Numbered from the stretch's first letter, positions 40,662 to 49,884 are shown. The stretch: DNA of 50,955 bases from a bacterium (GCA_024226735.1 JAAELL010000480.1:1-50955); one strand, 5' to 3'. Numbers and translations: made by a program. Notes: generated by a model from the letters alone, not told the origin.

Positions 40662-41282
40662 ATGTCCCTGGGCCCTTCCCGACCCTGGGCTCGCCTGGGG
40701 GCACCGCAGTGGGGCTGGTTCCTCCTGGCGCTGGTGCTCGTCGCCCTCGATCTCGGCTCGAAGTCGGCCGTGATGGGGTTCCTCGAGCGCTGGGATCCCG
40801 ATCTCAATCACGAAGTCGCATTGGGGCCGGGGAACCCGCTCGTGCGCGATGGGCGGGGCCACGAGCGCTACCCGGTCCTCGGCCAGTGGCTGGGCTGGAG
40901 GCACTCGCTCAACGCCGGCGCGGCGTTCGGCCGGTTCGCGGGCTCGCAGGAGCTCCTGGTCGCCGTGCGCGTCCTCGCCGGCCTACTCCTGGTCGCTCTC
41001 CTCGCCCGTTGCCGTCCGGGGACGCGGCTCCTTCCGGCTGCGCTCACGCTGATCCTGGCCGGGGCGCTCGGCAACCTGTGGGACAACCTCTTCGCTCGTC
41101 CGCTGCGGCCCGACCCAGAGCGCACGTTCTACCCGGTCCGAGACTTCGTCGACGTCTATTTCGAGACATGGGACGTGCACTTCCCGACGTTCAACCTCGC
41201 CGACGCGTGCATCACGCTCGGCGTGGGGCTGCTGCTGGTCGCGAGCTTCAGGAAGGAAGCGGCTGAGCGAGAGCCGGCCTGA
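40662..41282 (+). CDS. lspA: Lipoprotein signal peptidase (signal peptidase II)
   Basis: The 206-aa, four-helix membrane protein shows LspA motifs: VALDLGSKSAVMGFL, SLNAGAAFGRFAG, ALGNLWDNLFARPL, and the two catalytic aspartates in VRDFVDVYFE and HFPTFNLADACITLG. It removes signal peptides from lipidated prolipoproteins, of which this window encodes several (C39, GGT, 34374-35351, 36796-37260). It is longer than the usual ~165 aa because of an insertion after helix 1 (RWDPDLNHEVALGPGNPLVR). GTG 40659 directly precedes ATG 40662, and either may be used. Confidence 0.92.
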   Translation: MSLGPSRPWARLGAPQWGWFLLALVLVALDLGSKSAVMGFLERWDPDLNHEVALGPGNPLVRDGRGHERYPVLGQWLGWRHSLNAGAAFGRFAGSQELLVAVRVLAGLLLVALLARCRPGTRLLPAALTLILAGALGNLWDNLFARPLRPDPERTFYPVRDFVDVYFETWDVHFPTFNLADACITLGVGLLLVASFRKEAAEREPA

Positions 41283-41309
41283 CACGCGTTGCCGCGTGGG
41301 TGGGCCTGC

Positions 41310-41315
41310 TATACA
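41310..41315 (+). promoter_or_regulatory. -10-like element of pyrD
   Basis: TATACA (4/6 match) lies 9 bases before the ATG at 41325, with TTGCCG 15 bases upstream as a possible -35 (short spacing). No Shine-Dalgarno sequence is present. Confidence 0.35.
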
Positions 41316-41324
41316 GTGCCAGTG

Positions 41325-42260
41325 ATGGCTCAGCTCGCCGTCTCCGTCGCAGGTCTCTCGCTGCGCAACCCCCTGCTCTCGGCATCCGGAACCTTCGGTC
41401 ACGGTCTGGAGATGCGTCACGTGGTTGCGCCGTCGCTCGTTGGCGCGCTCGTCAGCAAGACCGTGACTCCGCGCCCGCGCCCGGGCAACGCGATGCCGCG
41501 CATTCAGGAGACCGAGGCCGGTCTCTTGAACTCGATCGGGCTCGAGAACCGCGGCATGCAGTCGTACCTCGACACGACGCTGCCGGAAGTGGCGGGCGCC
41601 GACACCGTGATCATCACGAACATTGGCGGCGAGACCGAGCAGGAGTTCGCCGAGATCGCCGCCGCGTTCGACGGCCGGCCCGAGATCGACGCGTTCGAGC
41701 TCAACCTGTCGTGTCCCAACGTCGACGGCGGCGCGTTGCCCTACAGCACCGACCCGAAGACGGCCGAGCGCGTCGTTGCGAGTGTGCGCGCCGTCACGCG
41801 CAAGCCGCTGTTCGCCAAGCTCTCGCCGAACGTGACTCGTATCGAGGACATCGCCGTCGCGTGCGAGCGCGGGGGTGCCGACGGGCTGACCGCGGTCAAC
41901 ACGGTGCTCGGCATGAGCATCGACTGGCGCACCGGAAGGCCGGGTTTGGGGACGATCGTCGGCGGATACTCCGGCACCGCGATCAAGCCGATCGCGCTGC
42001 GCTGCGCGTGGCAGTGCGCGCGCGCCGTCAGCCTGCCGGTCCTGGGCTGCGGCGGCGTGCGCTGCGCCGAGGACGTGCTCGAGTTCCTCGCGGTCGGCTG
42101 CTCGGCGGTCCAGGTCGGGACGGCCAACTTCGGCGAGCCCGGCCTCCTGGCGCGCATGCCGGCGGAACTGGATAGGCTGCTCGATGATGCCGGCTTCGCC
42201 TCGGTCGAGGATCTGATTGGATCGGTTCGTGGCGGTAGTCGCGCGGAAGTGCCAGGGTAG
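41325..42260 (+). CDS. pyrD: Dihydroorotate dehydrogenase, class 1B-like
   Basis: The 311-aa product is a soluble TIM-barrel flavoprotein. It has NPLLSASGTFGHGLEMRH, ETEAGLLNSIGLENRGMQS, ELNLSCPNVDGG with the catalytic Cys of class 1, FAKLSPNVTRIEDIA, TAVNTVLGMSIDWRTGRPGL, and GCGGVRCAEDVLEFLAVG with GTANF for FMN phosphate. It oxidises dihydroorotate to orotate in pyrimidine synthesis. The class 1B form needs an iron-sulfur partner PyrK, which is not adjacent. The ATG at 41325 is the family start; an upstream in-frame extension overlaps the promoter region. Confidence 0.93.
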   Translation: MAQLAVSVAGLSLRNPLLSASGTFGHGLEMRHVVAPSLVGALVSKTVTPRPRPGNAMPRIQETEAGLLNSIGLENRGMQSYLDTTLPEVAGADTVIITNIGGETEQEFAEIAAAFDGRPEIDAFELNLSCPNVDGGALPYSTDPKTAERVVASVRAVTRKPLFAKLSPNVTRIEDIAVACERGGADGLTAVNTVLGMSIDWRTGRPGLGTIVGGYSGTAIKPIALRCAWQCARAVSLPVLGCGGVRCAEDVLEFLAVGCSAVQVGTANFGEPGLLARMPAELDRLLDDAGFASVEDLIGSVRGGSRAEVPG

Positions 42261-42269
42261 GGGAAACGG

Positions 42270-43118
42270 ATGCGACTCGAACGCCTCACACCCGCGCACG
42301 TGCGCCGCGCCGTGCAGATCTACCTGGACTACGCCTGGCCTCCGGACAAACCGGGCAAGCCGCGGCTGACGGTCAAGGATCTCGAGGGCGCGACGACGCT
42401 GAAGGAGCTCTCGCACCACTTCGAGCAGCCGCGCAGCGAGGAGGGCGTCGCCTGCAAGCGTTTCGCTTTGAGACTGGGGAACTCCCGCTACCCCTTCATG
42501 AAGTTCATCGTGCAGGAGTACCTCGTGCACGAGGAGTACTTCTTCTCCGTCGACACGCACGACGACCTGAAGATCACGCCGGACATGTCCGACTTCGAGG
42601 GCTGGTGCGAGCTGCGCGAGTTCAATCGCGGGCTCAAGCAGAAGATCGAGGACGCCTGGGACGGGGCCGACCTGCCGACCAACAAGGACCTGCAGGCGTT
42701 GATGGAGGGCCTCGCCCAGCTCGAGACCGGCGAGGACAAGTCCGCTCGGCTGCTGGTCGTCGACGACGAGGAGAGCGTCGCCCGCGGGCTCGCCGCGGTC
42801 TTGCGCGCGCGCGGCTACCAGGTCGAGGTCGCTTTCGACGGCCTCGAGGTGCTCGAGCGGATGCGGGCGGACCCGCTCCCGGACCTCGTCGTGCTCGACT
42901 ACGCGATGCCCGAGCTCGACGGCGAGGAGGTGATGCGGCGCCTCAAGGCCGACGAGCGCTGTTGCGAAGTCCCGATCCTGCTCGCGACGGCCACCCAGAT
43001 CGACCTCGCCAAGCTCCCGCCGGCCAGTGGCTTCCTGCGCAAGCCGTACCCGCGGGAGCTTCTTTTCACCATGATCCGCCAGCTCCTGGGCATCGAGGCG
43101 GCCTCCGCGACGGACTGA
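42270..43118 (+). CDS. Response-regulator receiver protein with a distinct N-terminal domain
   Basis: The 282-aa product has an N-terminal ~155-residue domain (LTPAHVRRAVQIYLDYAWPP, KRFALRLGNSRYPFMKFIVQ) that I do not recognise. It may be an alpha/beta module rich in aromatic and acidic residues, with EYLVHEEYFFSVDTHDDLKI. The C-terminal ~120 residues are a REC domain: VVDDEESV with Asp165/166, phospho-acceptor Asp210 in LVVLDYAMPELDG, Thr240 in LLATAT and Lys258 in GFLRKPYP. There is no DNA-binding domain, so output may pass through the N-terminal part. It follows pyrD by 9 bases and precedes secA. Confidence 0.85.
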   Translation: MRLERLTPAHVRRAVQIYLDYAWPPDKPGKPRLTVKDLEGATTLKELSHHFEQPRSEEGVACKRFALRLGNSRYPFMKFIVQEYLVHEEYFFSVDTHDDLKITPDMSDFEGWCELREFNRGLKQKIEDAWDGADLPTNKDLQALMEGLAQLETGEDKSARLLVVDDEESVARGLAAVLRARGYQVEVAFDGLEVLERMRADPLPDLVVLDYAMPELDGEEVMRRLKADERCCEVPILLATATQIDLAKLPPASGFLRKPYPRELLFTMIRQLLGIEAASATD

Positions 43119-43256
43119 CGGCGCCGGGGCGCCGGTCGGGCCAGAGAGCGGGATTTGGCACGTAACAGCGAAACGCGCTGGGCGCCGAGAGGGCTGGAAG
43201 CCTGAAACGTAGGGGGCCCATCCCCGAGGAAGACGGCAGGAAGACGCCGGCTTGAC

Positions 43257-43285
43257 TTGGCATCGGCCCTCCTTCGGCCTTTAAT
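43257..43285 (+). promoter_or_regulatory. Sigma-70-type promoter of secA
   Basis: TTGGCA (5/6) and TTTAAT (5/6) are separated by 17 bases. The secA ATG is 50 bases downstream of the -10. Confidence 0.65.
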
Positions 43286-43335
43286 GACGCGCTTCCCTTC
43301 GTGCCAGCCGGCCCAGAGACAGCGGACTCAAGACG

Positions 43336-46290
43336 ATGGATTGGGATACTTTCACCGACAAGCTCACCAACGCGGGTGAGAACCTCGGCCGTGGCCTCAA
43401 GCGGGTCTTCGGCTCCGAGAACGAGCGCATCGTCCGCAAGCTCGAGCCGCTCGTCGCCAAGATCAACGAGCTCGAGACCTGGGCGGAGGGGCTCTCCCAA
43501 GAGGAGATTCAGGACGAGGTCAAGAAGTACATGGAGGCCGTGCAGGAGGAGAAGGCGACCCTCGACGACCTGATCCCCGAGATGTTCGCCCTGGTGCGTG
43601 AGGCCTCGGTCCGCACGCTCGGGCTGCGGCATTACGACGTGCAGCTCGTCGGCGGCTACACGATGCACAAAGGCCGCATCGCCGAGATGATGACCGGGGA
43701 GGGCAAAACCCTCGTCGCGACCCTCGCGCTCTCGCTCAACGCGCTCTCGGGCCGGCCTTGCTACCTCGTCACGGTCAACGACTACCTCGCCAAGCGGGAC
43801 GCGAACTGGATGCGTCCGATCTACGAGTACCTCGGCCTGACCGTCGGCTCGATCCAGTCGGACATGGACCCGTGGTCGCGCAAACCGATCTACGAGTCCA
43901 ATATCGTCTACGGCACGAACAACGAGTTCGGCTTCGATTACCTGCGCGACAACATGAAGACCAGTCTGGACCAGCAGGTTCAGAAGGATCTCTACTTCGC
44001 GATCGTCGACGAGGTCGACTCGATCCTCGTCGACGAATCGCGGACGCCGCTGATCATCTCGGGTCCCGCCGAAGAGCACATCGGCAAGTACAAGGAGGCC
44101 GACAAGGTCGCCCGGGTGCTGAAGCGCGACGAGCACTACGAGGTCAAGGAGAAGGAGCGCTCGGCGTCGCTGACCGAGGTGGGCATCGAGGAGGCCGAGC
44201 GCATCCTGAACGTCGAGTCGTTCTACGTGCCCGGCCACGAGGACTGGCCGCACTACCTCGAGAACGCGATCCGCGCGTACGAGCTGTACAACTGCGACAA
44301 GGAGTACGTCGTCGAGGTCGTCGACGACCCGCGTCACCAGGACTCGGGACCCCAGGTCGTGATCGTCGACGAGTTCACCGGCCGCAAGATGATCGGTCGG
44401 CGCTGGTCGGACGGCCTGCACCAGGCGGTCGAGGTCAAGGAGGGGCTCGAGCCGCGCAGCGAGACGCAGACGCTCGGCACGGTCACCTTCCAGAACTACT
44501 TCCGGATGTTCGAGAAGCTGTCCGGCATGACCGGCACGGCGATCACCGAGGCGGCGGAGTTCCACAAGATCTACGGCCTCGACGTCACCTGCATTCCGAC
44601 CAACATGCCGGTCGCGCGCGCCGACAACAACGACGTCGTCTACCGCACCGAGCCGGAGAAGTGGAACGCGATCGCCGATGAGCTCGAGCGCCTGCACGAG
44701 AAGGGCCAGCCCGTGCTCGTGGGCACCGCGTCGGTCGAGACGTCCGAGAAGCTCTCCACGATCCTGCGCAAGCGGCACCTCAAACACGAGGTCCTCAACG
44801 CCAAGAACCACGAGCGCGAGGCCCAGATCATCGCCATGGCCGGCGAGCAGGGCGCGATCACGGTCGCGACGAACATGGCCGGCCGGGGCACGGACATCAA
44901 GCTGGGCGGCAACTTCGAGCACCGGCTGAAGGAGGCGCTCGACGCCGCGGGGCTCGTCGAGGGCGACGTCGATCACCTCGAAGCGATCGACCGCATTCGC
45001 TCCGAGGTGCGTGAGAAGTGCGAGGCGGACGAACAAGACGTCCTCGGGCGCGGCGGTCTCTACGTCCTCGGCACCGAGCGCCACGAGGCGCGGCGGATCG
45101 ACAACCAGCTCCGCGGCCGTACGGGGCGCCAGGGGAACGTCGGCGAGAGCCGCTTCTACCTGTCGCTCCAGGACGAGCTGATGCGCATCTTCTATCGTGA
45201 TTGGGTCACCAACATGATGGAGAAGCTCGGCATGTCCGAGGGCCAGGAGATCGAGTCCGGGATGGTGACCCGGGCGATCGGCCGCGCGCAGAAGAAGGTC
45301 GAGGAGCGCAACTTCGAGATCCGCAAGTCGCTGCTCGAGTACGACGAGGTGATGGACGTCCAGCGCAAGGAGATCTACTCCGTGCGCCAGGCCGTGCTCG
45401 AGGGCGAGAACCTCAAGGAGCGCATCGCGACGATGCTGCAGAACGTCGTCGAGCGCAACTCGGCCGTCTACGAGGAGGACCCCGAGGGCTTCAAGGAGTG
45501 GTGCCAGAAGACGTTCGACATCCAGATCTCGGACGAGCTCGCGGCGCACGCGACCGACGCGGAGGAGCCGAACACCGACGGCGTTCACGAGGCGGTCGCC
45601 GCGCGCTACGACGAGCGCGAGGAGGAGCTCGGCGAAGCTCTTGTGCGGCGCGTCGAGCAGTACCTGATGCTCAACGCGATCGACGCCAAGTGGAAGGACC
45701 ACCTGCACGCGATCGACGCCCTCAAGGCCGGCATCGGCCTGCGCGGCTACGGCCAGCAGGACCCCAAGATCGCCTACAAGAAGGAGGGCACCGAGCTCTT
45801 CAGCGAGCAGCTCCTGCCCGCGATCGAGAACGAGGTGACGAGCCTCATCCTGCGCATCCAGGTCGCTCGTCCCGAAGACGGCGAGGGGGGCGCGCAGCCC
45901 GCGGGCGCGCTCCAGCCCCGCGGCATCGTCAGTGGCACCGGCGCGCGCCCGATGACGCCCGGTCAGCCCGGTCAGCAACCGCGCCCGACGCCCGAGCAGA
46001 TCGCCGCCTACCGCAAGCAAGTGATGGCCCAGCAGGCGCGCCAAGCGATGCGCCAGGCCGTCCCGGCGACCAACGCGTTCGACATGATGAAGCGTCAGAA
46101 GGCCGTCGCCTCGGCCCAGGCGCAGAAGGCCGAGGCCAACAAGCCCGCCGCCGAGGCCCAGAAGGCAGCTCCGGCGGCCCCAGCGGCTCCGGCGCAGCAG
46201 AGCAAGATGCCCCCCGAGTGGGAGGGCACCGGCCGCAACGACCCGTGTCCCTGCGGGAGCGGCAAGAAATTCAAGAAGTGTCACGGCTGA
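43336..46290 (+). CDS. secA: Preprotein translocase ATPase SecA
   Basis: The 984-aa product has the canonical layout: an N-terminal helix, NBD1 with MMTGEGKTLVATLALSLNAL (Walker A), VDEVDSILVDESRTPLIISG (Walker B and following), the preprotein cross-linking domain, NBD2 with ATNMAGRGTDIKLGGNF and GGLYVLGTERHEARRIDNQL then RGRTGRQG, and helical scaffold and wing domains. A proline/glutamine/alanine-rich linker of about 110 residues (PGQPGQQPRPTPEQIAAY) leads to the C-terminal zinc site RNDPCPCGSGKKFKKCHG that binds SecB and lipids. It drives secretion through SecYEG. It is longer than E. coli SecA (901 aa), mainly from the linker. Confidence 0.97.
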   Translation: MDWDTFTDKLTNAGENLGRGLKRVFGSENERIVRKLEPLVAKINELETWAEGLSQEEIQDEVKKYMEAVQEEKATLDDLIPEMFALVREASVRTLGLRHYDVQLVGGYTMHKGRIAEMMTGEGKTLVATLALSLNALSGRPCYLVTVNDYLAKRDANWMRPIYEYLGLTVGSIQSDMDPWSRKPIYESNIVYGTNNEFGFDYLRDNMKTSLDQQVQKDLYFAIVDEVDSILVDESRTPLIISGPAEEHIGKYKEADKVARVLKRDEHYEVKEKERSASLTEVGIEEAERILNVESFYVPGHEDWPHYLENAIRAYELYNCDKEYVVEVVDDPRHQDSGPQVVIVDEFTGRKMIGRRWSDGLHQAVEVKEGLEPRSETQTLGTVTFQNYFRMFEKLSGMTGTAITEAAEFHKIYGLDVTCIPTNMPVARADNNDVVYRTEPEKWNAIADELERLHEKGQPVLVGTASVETSEKLSTILRKRHLKHEVLNAKNHEREAQIIAMAGEQGAITVATNMAGRGTDIKLGGNFEHRLKEALDAAGLVEGDVDHLEAIDRIRSEVREKCEADEQDVLGRGGLYVLGTERHEARRIDNQLRGRTGRQGNVGESRFYLSLQDELMRIFYRDWVTNMMEKLGMSEGQEIESGMVTRAIGRAQKKVEERNFEIRKSLLEYDEVMDVQRKEIYSVRQAVLEGENLKERIATMLQNVVERNSAVYEEDPEGFKEWCQKTFDIQISDELAAHATDAEEPNTDGVHEAVAARYDEREEELGEALVRRVEQYLMLNAIDAKWKDHLHAIDALKAGIGLRGYGQQDPKIAYKKEGTELFSEQLLPAIENEVTSLILRIQVARPEDGEGGAQPAGALQPRGIVSGTGARPMTPGQPGQQPRPTPEQIAAYRKQVMAQQARQAMRQAVPATNAFDMMKRQKAVASAQAQKAEANKPAAEAQKAAPAAPAAPAQQSKMPPEWEGTGRNDPCPCGSGKKFKKCHG

Positions 46291-46328
46291 GGTTGTCCCC
46301 GCCCCCCTAGGACCGGGATAACTCGGGC

Positions 46329-47693
46329 GTGACGCTGGCTGAAACTGAATTCGTGGCGGAGGTCCCGCCCCCCCTCGGACGCGATCCGAACCCGGGGCTG
46401 TGGATCACGTTCTGGTACGTCGTCTACGACGTCATCTTCTCGCTCGCGATACTCGCCGCGTCCCCGTGGTGGGTGGGGCGCAGCCTCTTCGACCGCGGGT
46501 TCCGCGCGATGGTGATCGGGCGCCTCTTCCCGAATGTGCCCGCGCGCGACGCCTCGAGCGCGAAGCAGCGCGTGCTGATCCACGGCGTCTCGGTCGGGGA
46601 GGTGATGGCGTCCAAGTCGCTCGTGCGCGCGCTCAGCGACACGCACGACGTGATCGTCAGCGCCTCGACCAACACCGGTCTGCAGGTCGCCAAGAAGCTC
46701 TACGAGGGCGGCACCGTCGTGCGTTTCCCGATCGACCACATGCGGGTCGTCTCGCGCTTTCTGCGCCGCATGCGCCCCGACCTCGTCGTGCTGATGGAGC
46801 TCGAGATCTGGCCCAACTTCCTGCGGCGCGCCAACCGCATGGGGATCCCGATCGCGATCGTGAGCGGGCGCATCACCGAATCGAGCTACCGCAACTACCG
46901 CCGCTTCGGCAAGACGCTCCCGCAGTTCAACCGCGTCACGGTCTTCGGCGCGCAGGATGAGCGCTACGCGGAGCGCTTCGCGAGCCTCGCGCGCTCGTCC
47001 GAGCGGGTCGTCGTGACCGGCAACGTCAAGGCGGATGGGCTGCGGATCGGCGCCGTGCCGCGGGACGCTGAGTTCGAGCGACTCGAGGCGCTCGCCGCGC
47101 CACGCCCAGGCGGTCGCGTCATCGTCTGCGGCAGCACGCACGAGCCGGAGGAGCGGCTCGTCGTCGAGACGTGGCTCGCCCACGTGCCAAATGCCCGGTT
47201 GATCCTCGTCCCGCGCCACCCCGAGCGCACCGCGGACCTCGTGGGGGACCTCGCCGCCCTCGGTCCGCGCCCGCAGCGGCTGACGGAGCTGCGTGCGGGG
47301 ACCGAGTCGCCCGATCCGGAGCGGCCGCTCTTGGCCGACACGATCGGTGAGATGGACCGGCTCTACGCGCTCGCCGACCTCGTGTTCGTGGGCGGCAGCC
47401 TCGTCGAGCACGGCGGCCAGAACGTCCTCGAGCCGGCCGCCCAGGGGCTGCCGGTGCTGCATGGCCCGCACGTCTGGAATTTCTCGCAGGAGGTGGCCCT
47501 CCTGGCGGACGCCGGCGGCGCCCAGGGGGTCGAGGACGCCGCGGACCTGGGTGCCACCTTCGCCCGCCTCCTGGAGGACGACGCGGCCCGCGAGGCGATG
47601 GCGGCGGCCTCCTCGAGCGCCGTCGAGAGCCAGCGAGGGGCCACGCGGGTCACCCTGGAGATGCTCAGCGAGCGCTGTGGGTTGAAGCTGTAG
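46329..47693 (+). CDS. waaA: 3-deoxy-D-manno-octulosonic acid (Kdo) transferase
   Basis: The 454-aa product matches WaaA/KdtA. It has an N-terminal membrane helix (WYVVYDVIFSLAILAA), the acceptor-site motif IHGVSVGEVMASKSL with the catalytic Glu, LVVLMELEIWPNFLRRA, CGSTHEPEERLVVETWL, ILVPRHPERTADL, and the CMP-Kdo-binding VGGSLVEHGGQNVLEPAAQG. It adds Kdo to lipid A precursor at the inner membrane, so the organism should make lipopolysaccharide. It starts at GTG 46329, 38 bases after the secA stop, and may be co-transcribed with it. Confidence 0.95.
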   Translation: MTLAETEFVAEVPPPLGRDPNPGLWITFWYVVYDVIFSLAILAASPWWVGRSLFDRGFRAMVIGRLFPNVPARDASSAKQRVLIHGVSVGEVMASKSLVRALSDTHDVIVSASTNTGLQVAKKLYEGGTVVRFPIDHMRVVSRFLRRMRPDLVVLMELEIWPNFLRRANRMGIPIAIVSGRITESSYRNYRRFGKTLPQFNRVTVFGAQDERYAERFASLARSSERVVVTGNVKADGLRIGAVPRDAEFERLEALAAPRPGGRVIVCGSTHEPEERLVVETWLAHVPNARLILVPRHPERTADLVGDLAALGPRPQRLTELRAGTESPDPERPLLADTIGEMDRLYALADLVFVGGSLVEHGGQNVLEPAAQGLPVLHGPHVWNFSQEVALLADAGGAQGVEDAADLGATFARLLEDDAAREAMAAASSSAVESQRGATRVTLEMLSERCGLKL

Positions 47694-47725
47694 CCCGACC
47701 GGTCCCCAACCCGGGCTCCGCGCAT

Positions 47726-47754
47726 TTGGCGTGTAGGCTTCCCGTCGCTATCCT
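47726..47754 (+). promoter_or_regulatory. Promoter candidate of metK
   Basis: TTGGCG (4/6) and TATCCT (4/6) are separated by 17 bases, downstream of the waaA stop. The leader to the metK ATG would be about 125 bases. Confidence 0.45.
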
Positions 47755-47766
47755 AAGGCTTGGAAT

Positions 47767-47792
47767 CCGGCCTGCTCATTCTGAGCGGCCGG
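47767..47792 (+). promoter_or_regulatory. Leader hairpin upstream of metK (or terminator of waaA)
   Basis: CCGGCC-T-GCTCA pairs with TGAGC-GGCCGG around a TTC loop: an 11-bp stem with one bulged T, followed by TTCTTCC. A second nested hairpin (GGCGC/GCGCC inside GGGGG/CCCCC) occupies about 47819-47856. Together they could form a regulated leader. No known SAM-riboswitch consensus is recognisable. Confidence 0.5.
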
Positions 47793-47886
47793 TTCTTCCG
47801 ATACAGGATCTGATTACCGGGGGGGCGCACGAGGCGCCTGTTCCTCCCCCAGAGTTCCCTTTCCCGTCACCCACCCCGCTGCATCG

Positions 47887-49074
47887 ATGGCTCGAACCCT
47901 GTTCACCTCTGAATCCGTCTCCATGGGCCACCCGGACAAGGTGTCCGACCAAGTCTCAGACGCCATTCTGGACGCCCTCCTGGCCCAGGATCCGAACAGC
48001 CGCGTCGCTTGCGAGACGATGGTCACGACGGGCCTGTGCGTCGTCGCCGGCGAGATCACGACCAAGGCGACGGTCAACTACCAGGACATCGCCCGCTCGA
48101 CGATTCGCCGCATCGGATACGACAACGATGCGTTCGGGATCAACGCGGACACCTGCGCGGTCATGGTCACCCTCGATCGCCAGTCGCCCGACATCAGCCA
48201 GGGCGTCACGGCTGGCGAGGGCCTGCACGCCGAGCAGGGCGCGGGCGACCAGGGGCTCATGTTCGGATACGCGTGCGACGAGACGGCCAGCAAGATGCCG
48301 TTCCCGATCCACTACGCGCATCGCCTCGTGGAGAAGATGGCCGACGAGCGCCAGAGCGGTCGCATGTCCTGGCTGCGCCCCGACTCCAAGAGCCAAGTGA
48401 CGGTCGAGTACGAGGACGACAAGCCCGTCCGCGTGCACACCGTCGTCATCTCGACCCAGCACGACCCGGAGGTCAACGGCAAGTCCGAGGAGCGCGCGGT
48501 GCTCGATGAGATCCGCAAGGAGATCATCGAGAAGGTCATCAAGCCGACGATCCCCGCCGAGTTCCTCGACGACGCGACGGTCTACCACGTCAATCCGACC
48601 GGCAAGTTCGTCCTCGGCGGCCCGCACGGCGACTGCGGCCTGACCGGGCGCAAGATCATCGTCGACACCTACGGCGGCATGGGCCGTCACGGCGGGGGAG
48701 CCTTCTCCGGCAAGGACCCGTCCAAGGTCGACCGCTCGGCCGCCTACGCGGCCCGCTGGGTCGCCAAGAACGTCGTCGCCGCCGGGCTCGCGAGGCGCTG
48801 TGAAGTCCAGCTCTCCTACGCGATCGGCGTCGCCAAGCCGCTCTCCGTGCTCGTCGAGACCTTCGGCACCGCGACGGTCGACGAGGACGCGATCGGCAAG
48901 GCGATCGAATCGGTCTTCGACCTGACCCCCGCGGGCATCGTGGGCGCTCTCGATTTGAAGCGCCCGATCTTCGAACGTACGGCTTACCACGGCCACTTTG
49001 GCCGCGACGAGTTCAGCTGGGAAGCGACGAACAAGACGGCGGAGCTCAAGGAAGCGGTCTCCGCAGCGGTGTAG
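47887..49074 (+). CDS. metK: S-adenosylmethionine synthase
   Basis: The 395-aa product is a standard MetK: FTSESVSMGHPDKVSDQVSD, GEITTKATVNYQDIARSTIR, GAGDQGLMFGYACDET, HPEVNGKSEERA-like (here HDPEVNGKSEERAV), GPHGDCGLTGRKIIVDTYGG, GGGAFSGKDPSKVDRSAAYA and VAKPLSVLVETFGT. It makes S-adenosylmethionine from methionine and ATP in the cytoplasm. The upstream leader of about 125 bases is structured and has no evident Shine-Dalgarno sequence before the ATG. Length is normal for the family. Confidence 0.97.
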   Translation: MARTLFTSESVSMGHPDKVSDQVSDAILDALLAQDPNSRVACETMVTTGLCVVAGEITTKATVNYQDIARSTIRRIGYDNDAFGINADTCAVMVTLDRQSPDISQGVTAGEGLHAEQGAGDQGLMFGYACDETASKMPFPIHYAHRLVEKMADERQSGRMSWLRPDSKSQVTVEYEDDKPVRVHTVVISTQHDPEVNGKSEERAVLDEIRKEIIEKVIKPTIPAEFLDDATVYHVNPTGKFVLGGPHGDCGLTGRKIIVDTYGGMGRHGGGAFSGKDPSKVDRSAAYAARWVAKNVVAAGLARRCEVQLSYAIGVAKPLSVLVETFGTATVDEDAIGKAIESVFDLTPAGIVGALDLKRPIFERTAYHGHFGRDEFSWEATNKTAELKEAVSAAV

Positions 49075-49196
49075 CAAGAGGTGTCCATGGGCGGCCCCGG
49101 CTGACGCCGTCGCCCTACGACCATCTGAGACCGTGACTGGGGGCCGGGTATGGGTTAGAAAGGGGTAGTCAGCCCCCCCAAACTCGCCCGGAACCC

Positions 49197-49856
49197 ATGA
49201 AAGTCCTCCGCACGCCTGCCCGCGCCCTGCGCGCCGGTTTCACGCTGATCGAGCTCCTCGCCGTGATGCTGATCATCGGGATCCTGATGGCGTTCCTCGT
49301 GCCGCAGATCCCCGCCGCGATCGACCGCACCAACGTCACCGCGTGCAAGGCGAACTTGGGCGCGATCTCGCAAGGCCTGCTCGAGTACAAGGCGAAGTAC
49401 GAGAAGTTGCCGACGGGCTCCGGCGTGCACTTCTTCGGCGCTCTGATCGCCGACCGCGTTTGGGATGCGTCGGACGCCAACTCGAAACGCATGACCTGCC
49501 CCGGGGTCGAGGAGAGCTACTTGACGCCGTCCCAGGACGGGATCCCGCGCGAGGAGTGGTACGTCGACGACGATCAGATGGACGCCGGCTACTCGACCTA
49601 CGCGGGCCGTAACGTCAAGGACAACCCGATCCGCACGTACCCGATGAAGTCGAGTGAGGCGGTCGTCGCCGACGACAACGATCCCGAGGGCAACCACCGC
49701 ACGACGACGGTCGTCCTCTGGGGCGACTCGACGGTGCGCGAGCTCGAGGTCGTCGACCTGATCAAGGAAGGCGTGCTCGACGAGGAGGCGCAGTTCATCC
49801 CCGTCGGTGCCGAGTCACCGGTCGAGGCGCTGCAGAAGCTCTCGATCGTCGACTGA
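49197..49856 (+). CDS. Type II secretion pseudopilin-like protein (prepilin N-methylation motif)
   Basis: The 219-aa protein has a prepilin signal: a basic leader, then RAGFTLIELLAVMLIIGILM with Glu20 at position +5 after the Gly15/Phe16 cleavage site. A long N-terminal helix (to about residue 60, YKAKYEKLPTGSG) leads to a C-terminal globular domain rich in Asp. The pattern fits GspG/H-like pseudopilins or the large planctomycete DUF1559-like prepilin families, but it lacks the exact DUF1559 block. Processing would need a prepilin peptidase not present here. It follows metK by 122 bases. Confidence 0.85.
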   Translation: MKVLRTPARALRAGFTLIELLAVMLIIGILMAFLVPQIPAAIDRTNVTACKANLGAISQGLLEYKAKYEKLPTGSGVHFFGALIADRVWDASDANSKRMTCPGVEESYLTPSQDGIPREEWYVDDDQMDAGYSTYAGRNVKDNPIRTYPMKSSEAVVADDNDPEGNHRTTTVVLWGDSTVRELEVVDLIKEGVLDEEAQFIPVGAESPVEALQKLSIVD

Positions 49857-49884
49857 CCGGCTCGCATCGACTGACGCGCGACGC

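Noticed and set aside
43066..46284. Very long open frame antisense to secA (over 1000 codons)
   Set aside because: In GC-rich DNA the strand opposite a real gene often stays open. The translation is Leu/Arg/Asp-rich with no domain pattern, while secA on the other strand is unmistakable. The same holds for long frames opposite the S9D peptidase, uvrB and the GH15 gene.
47760..47886. Known SAM riboswitch upstream of metK
   Set aside because: Conserved cores of the SAM classes I can recall are not recognisable; only generic hairpins remain.
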